Positions 1 to 9,038 of a stretch of DNA of 64,000 bases are shown piece by piece; position 1 is the stretch's first letter; every line of letters starts with the position of its first letter. A model generated the notes under the pieces. That model was not told the DNA's origin. It saw only the letters and a program-made list of their open reading frames with translations, and made no database searches. Origin of the DNA: Oscillatoria acuminata PCC 6304 (GTDB lineage: Bacteria; Cyanobacteriota; Cyanobacteriia; Cyanobacteriales; Laspinemataceae); assembly GCF_000317105.1 (NCBI RefSeq), contig NC_019693.1, positions 7,420,501 to 7,484,500 on the forward strand, in the 5' to 3' direction. The translations under genes and the position numbers were made by a program.

Positions 1-120
1 TAGTTTCCCGAGGTTACATAAAAAATTATCGGTGTTTTAATCGCCCACTGGTTTGATAAAACCCGATTCTGCCCACTCTACCGATTTCAGAATTCACTCT
101 TTTTTTGGAGAGGAAACCCG

Positions 121-693
121 ATGAGAACATTAATGAATTTGGACCTGTTACGCGAGGTCGATGCCTGGGGACGTCAATTTGAACAACTCTTAACTGAACA
201 ACCCCCGTGCCAACGTCCCGAAATGGGTAGAGTGTGGCAACCGGCGATCGAACTGGAAGAAACTGAGAACAGCTTTGTATTGCGGGTGGAAGTGCCTGGG
301 TTAACTGGAGAGGAGATTGACGTGCAAGCGAGTCGCTTTCAAGTGGCGATCGCTGCCCAACGTCAGCCACCCACTCCGGTGAGTCAGAACAGCGGTTATC
401 TCCGTTCTGAACTCAATTACGGCAAGTTGCGTCGGGTCGTCCCCTTGCCGAAACCCATTGTGCCGGACCGCATTGAAGCTCAGTTAAACAATGGCATTCT
501 CACCTTAACCTTGCCGAAATTTTCCGCCCAACAAACCCAGGTGGTCAAGGTGCGGTTGGATGAACTCAAATCCAAGGTTAACCCCGTGATGCCGGTAGAG
601 CAGAAACCGGATCTAACCCCACAGAAAACTGAGGAAAAAATTGCTCCCAGCGAGGGTGAAGTGTTAACCGACTTATGGGCAACCCCAGGGTAA
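121..693 (+). CDS. Hsp20/alpha-crystallin small heat-shock protein
   Basis: 190-residue small heat-shock protein, an ATP-independent holdase that binds unfolding proteins in the cytoplasm. The alpha-crystallin domain runs from about residue 41 (PAIELEETENSFVLRVEVPG) to about 145. The family signature A-x-x-x-N-G-x-L appears as AQLNNGIL at residues 120-127. The N-terminal arm is about 40 residues; the charged C-terminal tail is long (about 45 residues) for the family. The ATG is preceded by a purine-rich GGAGAGG that can serve as ribosome binding site. dnaK follows on the same strand 332 bases later, so the left edge holds two heat-shock chaperones, but the gap suggests separate promoters. Family assignment is firm; heat induction is inferred. 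Confidence 0.95.
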   Translation: MRTLMNLDLLREVDAWGRQFEQLLTEQPPCQRPEMGRVWQPAIELEETENSFVLRVEVPGLTGEEIDVQASRFQVAIAAQRQPPTPVSQNSGYLRSELNYGKLRRVVPLPKPIVPDRIEAQLNNGILTLTLPKFSAQQTQVVKVRLDELKSKVNPVMPVEQKPDLTPQKTEEKIAPSEGEVLTDLWATPG

Positions 694-1025
694 ATCTGCT
701 CACCCTAAATCCGGAGGTTCAATGGATTCCGGGACAAGGGTGGGAAGAAGGGGCGATCGCCAGGATGGGATAGACCGAAAAATCATCGGCGATCGGTCCA
801 TAAAAACACCGCGCACAGCCTGCTTTCTCGGTAAACCGTCCCTAACGAGGTTCGGTAAACTCCCCTTCAATAGAAGCCCAACCGCCCACACCATATAGAT
901 TGGTAGGCTTAAAAAATATTCAATCTGGAAAAACTGCGCTCGTGCAGTTGGTCCGATAGCCCAAATAAACCGGGCTAAATCAGCCCAAACCCTTTGTTAG
1001 TAGTAAATTGGAGTAAAACATCCCT
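694..1025. other. Intergenic region between hsp20 and dnaK
   Basis: No credible gene. It holds a HIP1 octamer near 743 and presumably the dnaK promoter. I see no CIRCE inverted repeat. A GGAG at 1010-1013 is the only ribosome-binding-like sequence ahead of the dnaK ATG. Confidence 0.5.
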
Positions 1026-2939
1026 ATGGGTAAAGTAGTTGGAATTGACTTAGGAACCACAAACTCTTGCGTTGCTGTGATGGAAGGGGGTAAGCCCACC
1101 GTGATCGCTAACGCAGAAGGCTTCCGCACCACGCCTTCGGTCGTCGCTTACACGAAAAACAGCGATCGCCTCGTCGGTCAAATCGCCAAGCGTCAAGCGG
1201 TGATGAACCCGGAAAACACCTTCTATTCCGTCAAGCGGTTCATCGGACGCAAACATACCGAAGTCACCCATGAAACCACTGAGGTTTCCTATAAAGTCCT
1301 CAACATCAATGGCAACGTTAAGCTCGATTGCCCTGCTTTAAGCAAGCAATATGCTCCCGAAGAAATTTCCGCTCAAGTGCTGCGGAAACTGGTAGATGAT
1401 GCCAGCACCTACCTGGGTGAAAAAGTGACCCAAGCGGTGATTACGGTTCCCGCCTATTTCAACGATTCTCAGCGTCAAGCGACGAAAGATGCCGGGAAAA
1501 TTGCCGGGATTGAAGTCTTGCGGATCATCAACGAACCCACTGCCGCTTCTCTGGCTTATGGGTTAGACAAGAAGAGTAACGAAACCATTCTGGTGTTTGA
1601 CTTAGGGGGTGGGACCTTCGACGTTTCCATCTTAGAAGTCGGCGACGGTGTGTTTGAAGTGCTCGCCACCTCTGGAGATACCCACCTGGGTGGGGATGAC
1701 TTTGATAAGAAGATTGTGGACTTCCTCGCTGAAGAATTCCGCAAAGCCGAAGGAATTGACCTGCGGAAGGATAAGCAAGCCCTGCAACGATTGACTGAGG
1801 CGGCTGAAAAGGCCAAAATTGAGCTCTCTAGCGTGACTCAAACGGAAATCAACCTGCCCTTTATTACGGCAACCCAGGAAGGTCCGAAGCACTTAGATAC
1901 GACCTTGACTCGGGCTAAGTTTGAGGAACTGACGGCAGATTTGATTGACCGTTGCGGCATTCCCGTGGAAAATGCAGTTCGGGATGCGAAGTTGGATAAG
2001 AGTGCGATCGATGAGGTGGTCCTCGTCGGGGGTTCTACTCGGATTCCGGCAGTGAAAGAACTGGTGAAAAAGGTTCTGGGTAAAGAACCGAACCAAACGG
2101 TGAACCCGGATGAAGTGGTAGCTGTGGGTGCTGCAATTCAAGCGGGTGTGCTGGCAGGTGAAGTCAAAGACATTCTGCTGCTTGACGTGACTCCCCTCTC
2201 CCTGGGTGTGGAAACCTTGGGTGGCGTGATGACCAAGATTATTCCTCGTAACACCACGATTCCTACCAAGAAGTCGGAAGTGTTCTCCACCGCAGTGGAT
2301 GGTCAAACCAATGTGGAAATCCACATTCTGCAAGGGGAACGCGAGATGGCGAACGATAACAAGAGTTTGGGAACGTTCCGCCTAGATGGAATTCCCCCGG
2401 CACAGCGTGGGGTTCCTCAAATTGAAGTGACCTTTGATATTGATGCGAACGGGATCCTGAATGTCCATGCGAAGGATAAGGGGACTGGGAAGGAACAGTC
2501 GATCAGTATCACGGGTGCGAGTACCTTGCCTGGGGATGAAGTGGAACGGATGGTCCGGGAAGCGGAATCGAATGCCACGGCAGATAAGGAACGTCGCGAG
2601 AAGATTGATCTGAAGAACCAAGCGGATTCGTTGACTTATCAAGCTGAGAAGCAGATGAGTGAGTTGGGAGATAAGGTCCCGGCGGATGAGAAGACGAAGG
2701 TGACTGATTTGATTCAGGCGCTTAAGGATGCGATCGCCAAGGATGATTTGGAACTGATGAAGTCTCAGATGACTGAGTTGCAACAAGCTCTGTATGCGAT
2801 CGGTAGCAAGATCTACGAACAATCCGGCGGTGCTGAAGGTGGCCCTCCGAATGATAATGGCGACGGCGGCGCTGGCACACCTCCCTCGGGCGGTTCTGAT
2901 GAAGATGTCATCGATGCTGAGTTCTCTGAAACAAAGTAG
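1026..2939 (+). CDS. dnaK: Chaperone protein DnaK (Hsp70), DnaK2-like
   Basis: 637-residue Hsp70 that binds and refolds client proteins with DnaJ and GrpE using ATP. The N-terminal ATPase starts with GIDLGTTNS (residues 6-14), the second phosphate loop reads [12 protein letters not shown] near residue 195, and the hinge and substrate domain begin around residue 385 ([17 protein letters not shown]). The C-terminus is a Gly/Pro-rich tail ending in DEDVIDAEF, a variant of the usual acidic Hsp70 end. Cyanobacteria usually carry several DnaKs; this length fits the DnaK2 type rather than the longer DnaK1 or DnaK3. No dnaJ or grpE lies next to it, as is common in cyanobacteria. A strong hairpin terminator follows the stop. 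Confidence 0.98.
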   Translation: MGKVVGIDLGTTNSCVAVMEGGKPTVIANAEGFRTTPSVVAYTKNSDRLVGQIAKRQAVMNPENTFYSVKRFIGRKHTEVTHETTEVSYKVLNINGNVKLDCPALSKQYAPEEISAQVLRKLVDDASTYLGEKVTQAVITVPAYFNDSQRQATKDAGKIAGIEVLRIINEPTAASLAYGLDKKSNETILVFDLGGGTFDVSILEVGDGVFEVLATSGDTHLGGDDFDKKIVDFLAEEFRKAEGIDLRKDKQALQRLTEAAEKAKIELSSVTQTEINLPFITATQEGPKHLDTTLTRAKFEELTADLIDRCGIPVENAVRDAKLDKSAIDEVVLVGGSTRIPAVKELVKKVLGKEPNQTVNPDEVVAVGAAIQAGVLAGEVKDILLLDVTPLSLGVETLGGVMTKIIPRNTTIPTKKSEVFSTAVDGQTNVEIHILQGEREMANDNKSLGTFRLDGIPPAQRGVPQIEVTFDIDANGILNVHAKDKGTGKEQSISITGASTLPGDEVERMVREAESNATADKERREKIDLKNQADSLTYQAEKQMSELGDKVPADEKTKVTDLIQALKDAIAKDDLELMKSQMTELQQALYAIGSKIYEQSGGAEGGPPNDNGDGGAGTPPSGGSDEDVIDAEFSETK

Positions 2940-2994
2940 ATTAGCCTTATTCTATATAGGAAGAGAGGTAGGGTTAATCCTGCCTCTTCCAGAA

Positions 2995-3021
2995 AGCCCG
3001 TTTAGGCGGGCTATTTTTTTT
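2995..3021 (+). terminator. Rho-independent terminator after dnaK
   Basis: Stem AGCCCG-TTTAGG-CGGGCT followed by an uninterrupted T run (3014-3021), 55 bases after the dnaK stop. Confidence 0.85.
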
Positions 3022-3171
3022 GGGAATTGTGGTGGGGCGATCGGCAATCAACCGGCTTCTGGTTATTATACAAAAAAACTGACGCAACGCAGAGAATCAC
3101 AATAGGAAATTTTATGGGGGAGTTATCCAAATCAGAAAATCAGTAGAACTCTTGCACAATTCTGGATCGAT

Positions 3172-3197
3172 CCCCCCATTCTCCTTGGAAAGGGGGG
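3172..3197 (-). terminator. GC hairpin after the Pro-rich protein gene
   Basis: CCCCCC at 3172-3177 pairs with GGGGGG at 3192-3197, with an inner TCC/GGA helix. It lies just past the stop of the minus-strand gene ending at 3214 and could end that five-gene transcript. There is no clear U run on the minus side, so the call is tentative. Confidence 0.4.
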
Positions 3198-3213
3198 CTT
3201 TATCTATCTCACA

Positions 3214-4206
3214 TTATCCGACTCCTGCCGCTTCAATTAATCGGGAAAGGGCTACCTGAATCGCCAACAATTCCGCTGGAGGGTTTCGCAAAAATTCCGA
3301 ATTACTCTGCTGAATCATCTCGTTATAGGAGCGAATTGCATCTAATAACTCTTCCGCGTTCACTTGCCCATCCGCCAAAAGTCTGGCTAATTTAGAGGCT
3401 AACCGTCTTGTCGCTTCAACGGAAGGAGCACCTGGAGTGCTAGAGAGTGCGGTGGACAGAGCATTAACGCTATTCACTTCACCCGTAGTGAGGACCGCTG
3501 CCACGAGTTGCTGGGCTTCAAAAGAAACGCTTGCACCGCTCACTGCATTGAGATTTCCTGCATTTAGCTGCGCTAGTACATTATTCCCCGCTTCATTCAC
3601 TGCCGATTGAGCATCCCCTCTTCCAGCAAAGACCGTTTGGCTTCCGGTTCCGCTTCCAAAACCCCCTATGTCCCCGGTGGTCGTGATTACCCCTTCTTGC
3701 CCCTGAAGACCACTCGATGGATTTGTTTCACTGCCTCCGGATGTTGAGGGTACGCTAGGGGTCTCAGTAGGGATGGGTGGCGGTTGTACCTGTGTGGGTT
3801 CCAGCACTGGTGGCGGTTGTACTGGTGCCGGTTGCACTGATGGCGGTTGCACTGGTGGCGGTTGTACTGGTGGCGGTTGCACTGGTGCCGGTTGTACTGG
3901 TGGCGGTTGCACTGGTGCCGGTTCAACCACTGGTGGCGGTTGCACTGGTGCCGGTTGTACTGGTGGCGGTTGCACTGGTGCCGGTTCAACCACTGGTGGC
4001 GGTTGTACTGGTGCCGGTTCTACGACGGGTGGCGGGGTGATTTGTGGTGCCGGGGCAATGGGTGGGGGGGGTACTATCTCACTCCCCATCATTGAACCAC
4101 TCACCGGAGATTGAGCCTGAGCCTGAACTGGGTAAGCACTGAGGAATATAACACCACACAATCCTAAGCCAACTGCACAATATTGATAGAGAAATTTATG
4201 ATTCAT
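3214..4206 (-). CDS. Exported Pro/Val-rich repeat protein
   Basis: 330 residues, function unknown. An N-terminal hydrophobic segment (about residues 9-26) followed by an AQA-type site suggests Sec export. Residues about 50-150 are a low-complexity array of PPPVQPAPVQ, PPPVVEPAPVQ and similar units, like a rigid wall- or envelope-spanning spacer. After a Gly/Ser/Thr-rich linker, the last 120 residues form an apparently helical domain (VEATRRLASKLARLLADGQ and following) with no family I recognise. It is the last gene of a same-strand run with a beta-barrel, two secreted proteases and a COP23 protein (24-base gap to the previous gene), so an envelope role is likely. The repeat-coding DNA yields long antisense open frames that should be ignored. 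Confidence 0.8.
   Translation of the reverse strand: MNHKFLYQYCAVGLGLCGVIFLSAYPVQAQAQSPVSGSMMGSEIVPPPPIAPAPQITPPPVVEPAPVQPPPVVEPAPVQPPPVQPAPVQPPPVVEPAPVQPPPVQPAPVQPPPVQPPPVQPPSVQPAPVQPPPVLEPTQVQPPPIPTETPSVPSTSGGSETNPSSGLQGQEGVITTTGDIGGFGSGTGSQTVFAGRGDAQSAVNEAGNNVLAQLNAGNLNAVSGASVSFEAQQLVAAVLTTGEVNSVNALSTALSSTPGAPSVEATRRLASKLARLLADGQVNAEELLDAIRSYNEMIQQSNSEFLRNPPAELLAIQVALSRLIEAAGVG
3776..4035 (-). repeat. Pro-rich coding minisatellite
   Basis: About 260 bases of imperfect 15- to 30-base units (plus strand GGTGGCGGTTGYACTGGTGC) encoding the PPPVQPAPVQ array. Near-identity of neighbouring units suggests recent slippage or unequal exchange. Confidence 0.8.
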
Positions 4207-4230
4207 GGAGATTACACTAAATGACAGAAT

Positions 4231-5289
4231 TTAAAATGCTAAAGTATAGCCATAGCCAATGCCCAGAATGAACCGGGCACCATCCCCTGCATTATTGGTT
4301 ATATCGGCAAAAGCGGGGGTAATCACTAGGGGGAGATCTTTGAAGGGGACTATCGAAGCGCCGAGAAACAAATCTTGACCTGTCCAGTCCGCAATCAGTG
4401 AGATCTGTTCAACGACCCGCAAACCCACACTGCTAAACACACCTATTGTGTTGTTGTCATTAATTACATCATCTTCTGAGCGGTAACGACCCCCTCCAAC
4501 TCCTAAAGATACGGTGAGTTGGCTTAGTGGTTCTGCACTATTTTCTTTAAAGCGAAAGATTTTGGTCACGACGCCATAGGGACTGCTGGTGGTATCAATG
4601 TCGCCCCAAGAAAGTGCATATTCTACCCCAGCCGCAACAGCAAAATTATTGGGGAGTAAACGGTGGACTTTAAAGCTAACGCCCCCATCAGCGAGGGTTT
4701 CGTCAATTAAATCGGTAACCACCAGGCTCACTTCTAATCCGACATTTTCGCGAGAGTTCCCTAACCCAAACCCTAATGCTAAAGTTCCATCAGCTTTGGT
4801 GGTGTAGCGAGTTCTCTCTTGATATCCAAATCCGGTATAGACTCGACCCCAGTTTGCACCGAATGCGGTAGGAGTTCCGATACTGACTCCGGGTGCAGAA
4901 CTGCCACCGGCTGTAGGGACAACTAAGGTGGCTGGTTCTGGAAGTAAATACTGATTCCGTAGGGTTTCTAGGTCTGAATCGGTAGAAGTGGGTTCCTGGG
5001 CGACGATCGCCTCTTGTGCCCGAAAGAAGGTGTTAAAGCTGCGTTCTTCTACCTGCAAAGCCTCAGCCGTTGGAGAGGTAAAGGGTAACGCGAACTGAGT
5101 GGTTTCTGAGGGGAGTTCCCAGGCGATCGCCTCGGGTTGCTCGTTGTTGTCATTCAGGGGGACTGGGTTTGCACTGGCAATCGTGTTATATAAAGTCGCT
5201 CCTAGAAAGGAGGCGATCGCCAGCAGCAACCGTTTTGACCGTTGGGTTGTACCTATCCCTAAATATTTTGCTAATAGTTTTTGACGCAT
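4231..5289 (-). CDS. Probable outer-membrane beta-barrel protein
   Basis: 352 residues. The N-terminus is basic with a hydrophobic core (LLLAIASFLGATLYNTIASA), a long signal-peptide-like leader. From about residue 140 the sequence alternates polar and hydrophobic residues in short strands rich in Gly and aromatics (GRVYTGFGYQERTRY, LALGFGLGN), and it ends ...GIGYGYTLAF. A C-terminal Phe after alternating hydrophobics is the usual outer-membrane barrel insertion signal. Residues about 45-130 look like a periplasmic or plug-like extension. I cannot name a family. It sits between a secreted protease (109-base gap) and the Pro-rich protein (24-base gap), suggesting co-expression. An autotransporter-like or porin-like role is possible but unproven. 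Confidence 0.75.
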   Translation of the reverse strand: MRQKLLAKYLGIGTTQRSKRLLLAIASFLGATLYNTIASANPVPLNDNNEQPEAIAWELPSETTQFALPFTSPTAEALQVEERSFNTFFRAQEAIVAQEPTSTDSDLETLRNQYLLPEPATLVVPTAGGSSAPGVSIGTPTAFGANWGRVYTGFGYQERTRYTTKADGTLALGFGLGNSRENVGLEVSLVVTDLIDETLADGGVSFKVHRLLPNNFAVAAGVEYALSWGDIDTTSSPYGVVTKIFRFKENSAEPLSQLTVSLGVGGGRYRSEDDVINDNNTIGVFSSVGLRVVEQISLIADWTGQDLFLGASIVPFKDLPLVITPAFADITNNAGDGARFILGIGYGYTLAF

Positions 5290-5398
5290 AAATTGTTAAG
5301 CTCACTGCTCACACACACTGAATTTCTGAACTTTGCTCGAATTCAAAACCCTGGAATGTCTCATCACCCTTAGATTTACCCTAACATTAATCTCTCAC

Positions 5399-6826
5399 TT
5401 ACCATAAAAATCCCGGTTGGGTTTCCGGTTGGGTTTCCGGTTGGGTTTCCGGTTCCGGTTGGGGTGGCGTAATATTGGGTTCCGGTGGCGGTGAGGATGG
5501 ACTCGGTTGCACCGTTGATTCGGACTGGGTTGGGGGCGATGGAGAATTAACTGTTGGGGTTGTTGGTGCAGTCGGGGAATTCGCCATCAAGGGCTGGATT
5601 TGGTCTCGCAGCTTCACAACCCACTCTCTTCTATCTTGTCTTTCTGTTTCCCTAGGAAACTGAGCGATTTGGTTGTCAAGAATCGTGATGGCTTTGTTAT
5701 AATTCACAAATGCCTCATCATACTTCGCCTGAAAGGTCTTTACTAATCCTTTCCCGTACCAAACTGGATAGAATTCTGAATCAATCTCAATGGCTTTTTC
5801 ATAAGCCTCAAGTGCTTGTGGGGGCCTCAGTGCTCGCCAATATTGATTTCCCTGATTGGCCCAATACACTGCACTATTAGGCTGTGCCGCAGTTTGCTCC
5901 TGCATCCCCGCCAAAACAAATTCTGCCCCGATTGCCTCGATATCATCTTGATTTAATGCCCGGGCCGGATTGGTTTGGATGGTGACATTATTTAAAGGAA
6001 TACTGACTTGGGGTGCTAAATTCAAAAATTTAGAAATGGGAATTGATAAACTATAGCCAATCAGCACTCGTTCGTTTCCTGAAGCTCCTTCATTAGAAAC
6101 CCGTTCTCCTTCATTTTGTCCATGAACAGCAATGACTCTCCCATCGGTATCTAAGACCGGACCCCCACTCATTCCCGGATAAGTGATACTCGTATAAACG
6201 GCTTGGTAACCCTCTGCAACCGGGCGGATTCTGAACCCGACCATTTTATTTTCGGGCAGGAGTCTCCCCACACTAAATCGATACTTTAATTCAGTGATAT
6301 CTCGATTATTAATTCCCGGCCATCCAGAAGCGAAAACAAAGTGTCCATATTCCTGGACAATCTGCCCATTAGGAAGCTGCACCTCTCGTTCGCTATTAAT
6401 GTTTGTGTCATAATTAGCTAATATCGCTAATTTATAATTTCTATTGCTGTTGAATTGTAGAATAGCTAAATCTACTTCCGGGAGTTTTTTTACGGTGGTA
6501 AAATCTAGGGTATGTTCTTGTCCGTCATGGGTCACAACTTTCAGTCCGGGACGAGGTTGCTGACAACTTTCGGATTGGTCTCTACAAACGACATGATTAG
6601 CTGTTAGTACCGTATAGGTGTTTCCTTGTTTAGCAATCAAAAACCCGGACCCGTTAGCCGTTTTACCTGACTCTGGATTAGTTTCAGGAATTAATACGGT
6701 AATTTCTTGGGCGATCGCCTTAACCTGGTCAACACTATCTGAGATAAATGCGGTCCCGAGGTAGGGTTGTGCTAAAGCCATTGCCAAACCGATGAGGACC
6801 GCTAAAAGGATACGATATACTTTCAT
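5399..6826 (-). CDS. Secreted trypsin-like serine protease with TPRs
   Basis: 475 residues. A signal peptide (MKVYRILLAVLIGLAMALAQ) is followed by a chymotrypsin-fold S1-type protease domain with an apparently complete triad: His78 (LTANHVVC), Asp119 (LPEVDLAILQF) and Ser220 (PGMSGGPVL). Residues about 310-395 contain two TPR-like helix pairs (ALEAYEKAIEIDSEFYPVW and following). The C-terminal 70 residues are a Pro/Ser/Thr linker with PETQPETQ repeats, ending in Phe-Leu-Trp. The product should act in the periplasm or on the cell surface; its substrate is unknown. It is one of two adjacent, clearly paralogous proteases (45-base gap). The terminal Trp recurs in its two upstream neighbours. Confidence 0.9.
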   Translation of the reverse strand: MKVYRILLAVLIGLAMALAQPYLGTAFISDSVDQVKAIAQEITVLIPETNPESGKTANGSGFLIAKQGNTYTVLTANHVVCRDQSESCQQPRPGLKVVTHDGQEHTLDFTTVKKLPEVDLAILQFNSNRNYKLAILANYDTNINSEREVQLPNGQIVQEYGHFVFASGWPGINNRDITELKYRFSVGRLLPENKMVGFRIRPVAEGYQAVYTSITYPGMSGGPVLDTDGRVIAVHGQNEGERVSNEGASGNERVLIGYSLSIPISKFLNLAPQVSIPLNNVTIQTNPARALNQDDIEAIGAEFVLAGMQEQTAAQPNSAVYWANQGNQYWRALRPPQALEAYEKAIEIDSEFYPVWYGKGLVKTFQAKYDEAFVNYNKAITILDNQIAQFPRETERQDRREWVVKLRDQIQPLMANSPTAPTTPTVNSPSPPTQSESTVQPSPSSPPPEPNITPPQPEPETQPETQPETQPGFLW

Positions 6827-6871
6827 GGTTCTGAATACAACTCCTGCTTGAGGTTCAGTGAAGCCTAGGTG

Positions 6872-7843
6872 TTACCACAAGGGTTCGGACCCAGGATGAG
6901 ACAGTCCAGGAGTTTCCTCTACTACGGGTAAGCCAGAAGAATCAACCTGGGGTTGTGCTGATTCGGGCCGAGAATCCCGGGGTTGTTCCCCTGGGGAAAC
7001 CAACCGCATGGGGGAAGAAGGAACGCTGGCTGCTGGCATTCCCCCAGAATTGTTGTAAAATCCCGCTGCCAGTTGGACAAAGGTATCGATCGCAATTCCC
7101 ATACTCGATCGCACCATAATTTCACGCATGGCGGTACTGGGTCGAGAACCATCGGTAAACAGATAAGGATCGCCCCATAATGGATAGGCGTGCATTCCAT
7201 TAATCCCGATGACCTGACCTTGACGATTCAAGATGGGACCGCCACTCATGCCTTTTTCCACCGGATTGGTGTAGGCAATTTGATATCCCCCCTCGATCGT
7301 GCGATCGGCAATTAAGGCGATCGTCCCAGTCGTAAAGGTCCATGCAGAACCCAACTGTTCCGATTCAAAGGGAAACCCTGCCGCAAATACCTCATCCCCA
7401 GGTTGCAAACTTGAGGAAGTCCCCACCGACCCCACCATATAATCCGCACCCGTACTGCGAAATTGCAGTAATGCCAAATCGTTGCCCTCAAAGCTCACCG
7501 TTCTTACGACTTCCCCGGGATAGGTTCGACCATCGGGGGTTTGAATTTGATATCCAGAACCCTGACCTGCCGTCAAAACGTGCTGATTGGTGACAACGGT
7601 ATAAGTTGGCCCTTGTTTGTGGATGATAATCCCAGACCCTCCACTGCGGCCTGACAACACTTTTACCGTAATCCTTTGGGCAATGTCACGGACTTGATCG
7701 GCCAAGAGTGCAGGGGAGGGTTGTCCGGTGACTCCACTCCTCGGCAGGATTTGAGCCGAACTATATAAGGGAAATAACTGTGTTGGTAGGGTGATTAAGA
7801 AGCTACCAACACAGATAAGAACAATCTGCGATCGCAAATTCAC
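6872..7843 (-). CDS. Secreted trypsin-like serine protease
   Basis: 323 residues, paralogue of the protease just downstream but without TPRs. The signal peptide covers about residues 1-30. The triad is His88 (VVTNQHVLTAG), Asp122 (NDLALLQF) and Ser200 (EKGMSGGPIL). The C-terminal 70 residues are a Pro/Ser-rich linker ending ...GSEPLW. The gene begins 29 bases after the COP23-type gene ends and stops 45 bases before the next protease, which looks like one transcription unit. A housekeeping HtrA role is less likely, as no PDZ domain is visible. Confidence 0.9.
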   Translation of the reverse strand: MNLRSQIVLICVGSFLITLPTQLFPLYSSAQILPRSGVTGQPSPALLADQVRDIAQRITVKVLSGRSGGSGIIIHKQGPTYTVVTNQHVLTAGQGSGYQIQTPDGRTYPGEVVRTVSFEGNDLALLQFRSTGADYMVGSVGTSSSLQPGDEVFAAGFPFESEQLGSAWTFTTGTIALIADRTIEGGYQIAYTNPVEKGMSGGPILNRQGQVIGINGMHAYPLWGDPYLFTDGSRPSTAMREIMVRSSMGIAIDTFVQLAAGFYNNSGGMPAASVPSSPMRLVSPGEQPRDSRPESAQPQVDSSGLPVVEETPGLSHPGSEPLW

Positions 7844-7872
7844 GTTATAATCGCCTTTGAACTAAGTTGGAT

Positions 7873-8484
7873 TTACCAGATGCCACCACCACCAACCCCG
7901 GAGGGCTCCGACGGCTCAGACGGAGTAACGTTTGTGCCTTCTGAACCCCCTGACGAGGGGCCACTGGGATCGACGGCAGCATTGCTCAGGAAATTGTTGA
8001 AATCGATATTGACTCCATCATCCCCAGAACTTTCATACAACGGACCACTAGCAGTTCCTCGTTGTAAATCGAATAGCTGCTGAACCGCTGCTGCTGCATC
8101 GACCCCCGACTTCAGGGTAAACAACAGATTACTGTTGTTGCAACCCCCACTCCGACTCGCACAAACCACAGGTTGACCATTTAAGTAACCCGTAGTAATC
8201 GAACTGAGTAGTCCCTGGCTATGGAGATTATTGAATCGTCCAGAGACTTCCTGACAACGGCGTTCTGGGCTATAACCAGAAGCACTGAAATATTCTGAAT
8301 ACCAGCGCACTACGGGGACCGGACCTCGCGGAGTCATGGCAAAGGTAGTCGGTAATCCGGTGGTAGAACTCATAGCACACACAAACCGAGTGTTCGCTTG
8401 AGCCGGTTGCTGGAGGGTGACTGTTGCGCCGATCGCAACTGCCGCAGCCGTCAATATGGACGTAATGGCGAATTTTGCTTTCAT
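7873..8484 (-). CDS. COP23 domain protein, exported
   Basis: 203 residues from the ATG at 8484. An ATG 33 bases upstream is also in frame, but the internal start places a clean signal peptide (MKAKFAITSILTAAAVAIGA...QANT) at the N-terminus. The mature part matches the COP23 family (circadian oscillating protein first described in a unicellular cyanobacterium): RFVCAMS, VRWYSEYFSASGYSPERRC, VVCASRSGGC, with spaced Cys residues that could form disulfides. It ends in a Gly/Ser/Pro linker and a terminal Ile-Trp. The family's biochemical role is not established. As first gene of the five-gene envelope run, its upstream region probably carries the shared promoter, so clock-linked expression of the run is a reasonable inference only. 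Confidence 0.88.
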   Translation of the reverse strand: MKAKFAITSILTAAAVAIGATVTLQQPAQANTRFVCAMSSTTGLPTTFAMTPRGPVPVVRWYSEYFSASGYSPERRCQEVSGRFNNLHSQGLLSSITTGYLNGQPVVCASRSGGCNNSNLLFTLKSGVDAAAAVQQLFDLQRGTASGPLYESSGDDGVNIDFNNFLSNAAVDPSGPSSGGSEGTNVTPSEPSEPSGVGGGGIW

Positions 8485-9038
8485 AATGTATGATGAAATA
8501 CGGAACAGTGGAATCAAGAGCTTGCATCTCTTATTTCACGCTCAGGAATATCCTGGCTTTTTTATAGTAACAGAAAAAGTCAGGATATTTTTTGTATTCA
8601 CAAAACTTAATAATTTTTATTTTTGGATTGAAAGCGGTTGATATTAATTTGAAAAAAATCAAAAACCGATGTCTAAACTATTAAAACCTTTTGTATTTTT
8701 AGTTACATTTAAAAATGTTACTTGCTATTAATGCCCTGTTAATAATTTGGTTTTATTAAAGTCTGTAAGACCCACGCTCTATCAGTTCAAGCCAAAATTA
8801 TGTTTGCTCCAGGCAAACGCTCCCCCTCTCATTCATGGGTGAGGGGGGTCAGAAATAAAGTATGATAATTTATTTAAACCTAGCCAATCTAGTTTAAACT
8901 TAATTGAGATATCCAGTTTTACAAACTAACGTTCAAAAAAATTTGCAAAGAAATCATGGGGTGATTGATTGCCAATCTCCCCCAGCGAATTAAGATTAAA
9001 TTTTAACGATAACCGTTTGACTGTAATCCCCGACTTAT
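8485..9038. other. AT-rich intergenic region
   Basis: About 550 bases, distinctly AT-rich compared with its surroundings, between the COP23 gene and the parB-like gene (both minus). No credible gene. The part next to 8485 should hold the promoter of the envelope cluster, but I cannot pick a -35/-10 pair with confidence. Confidence 0.5.

Noticed and set aside
3773-4114. Long plus-strand open frames rich in Gly, Cys, Thr or Trp over the Pro-rich gene
   Set aside because: They are antisense shadows of a repeat; composition is absurd and there is no start signal.
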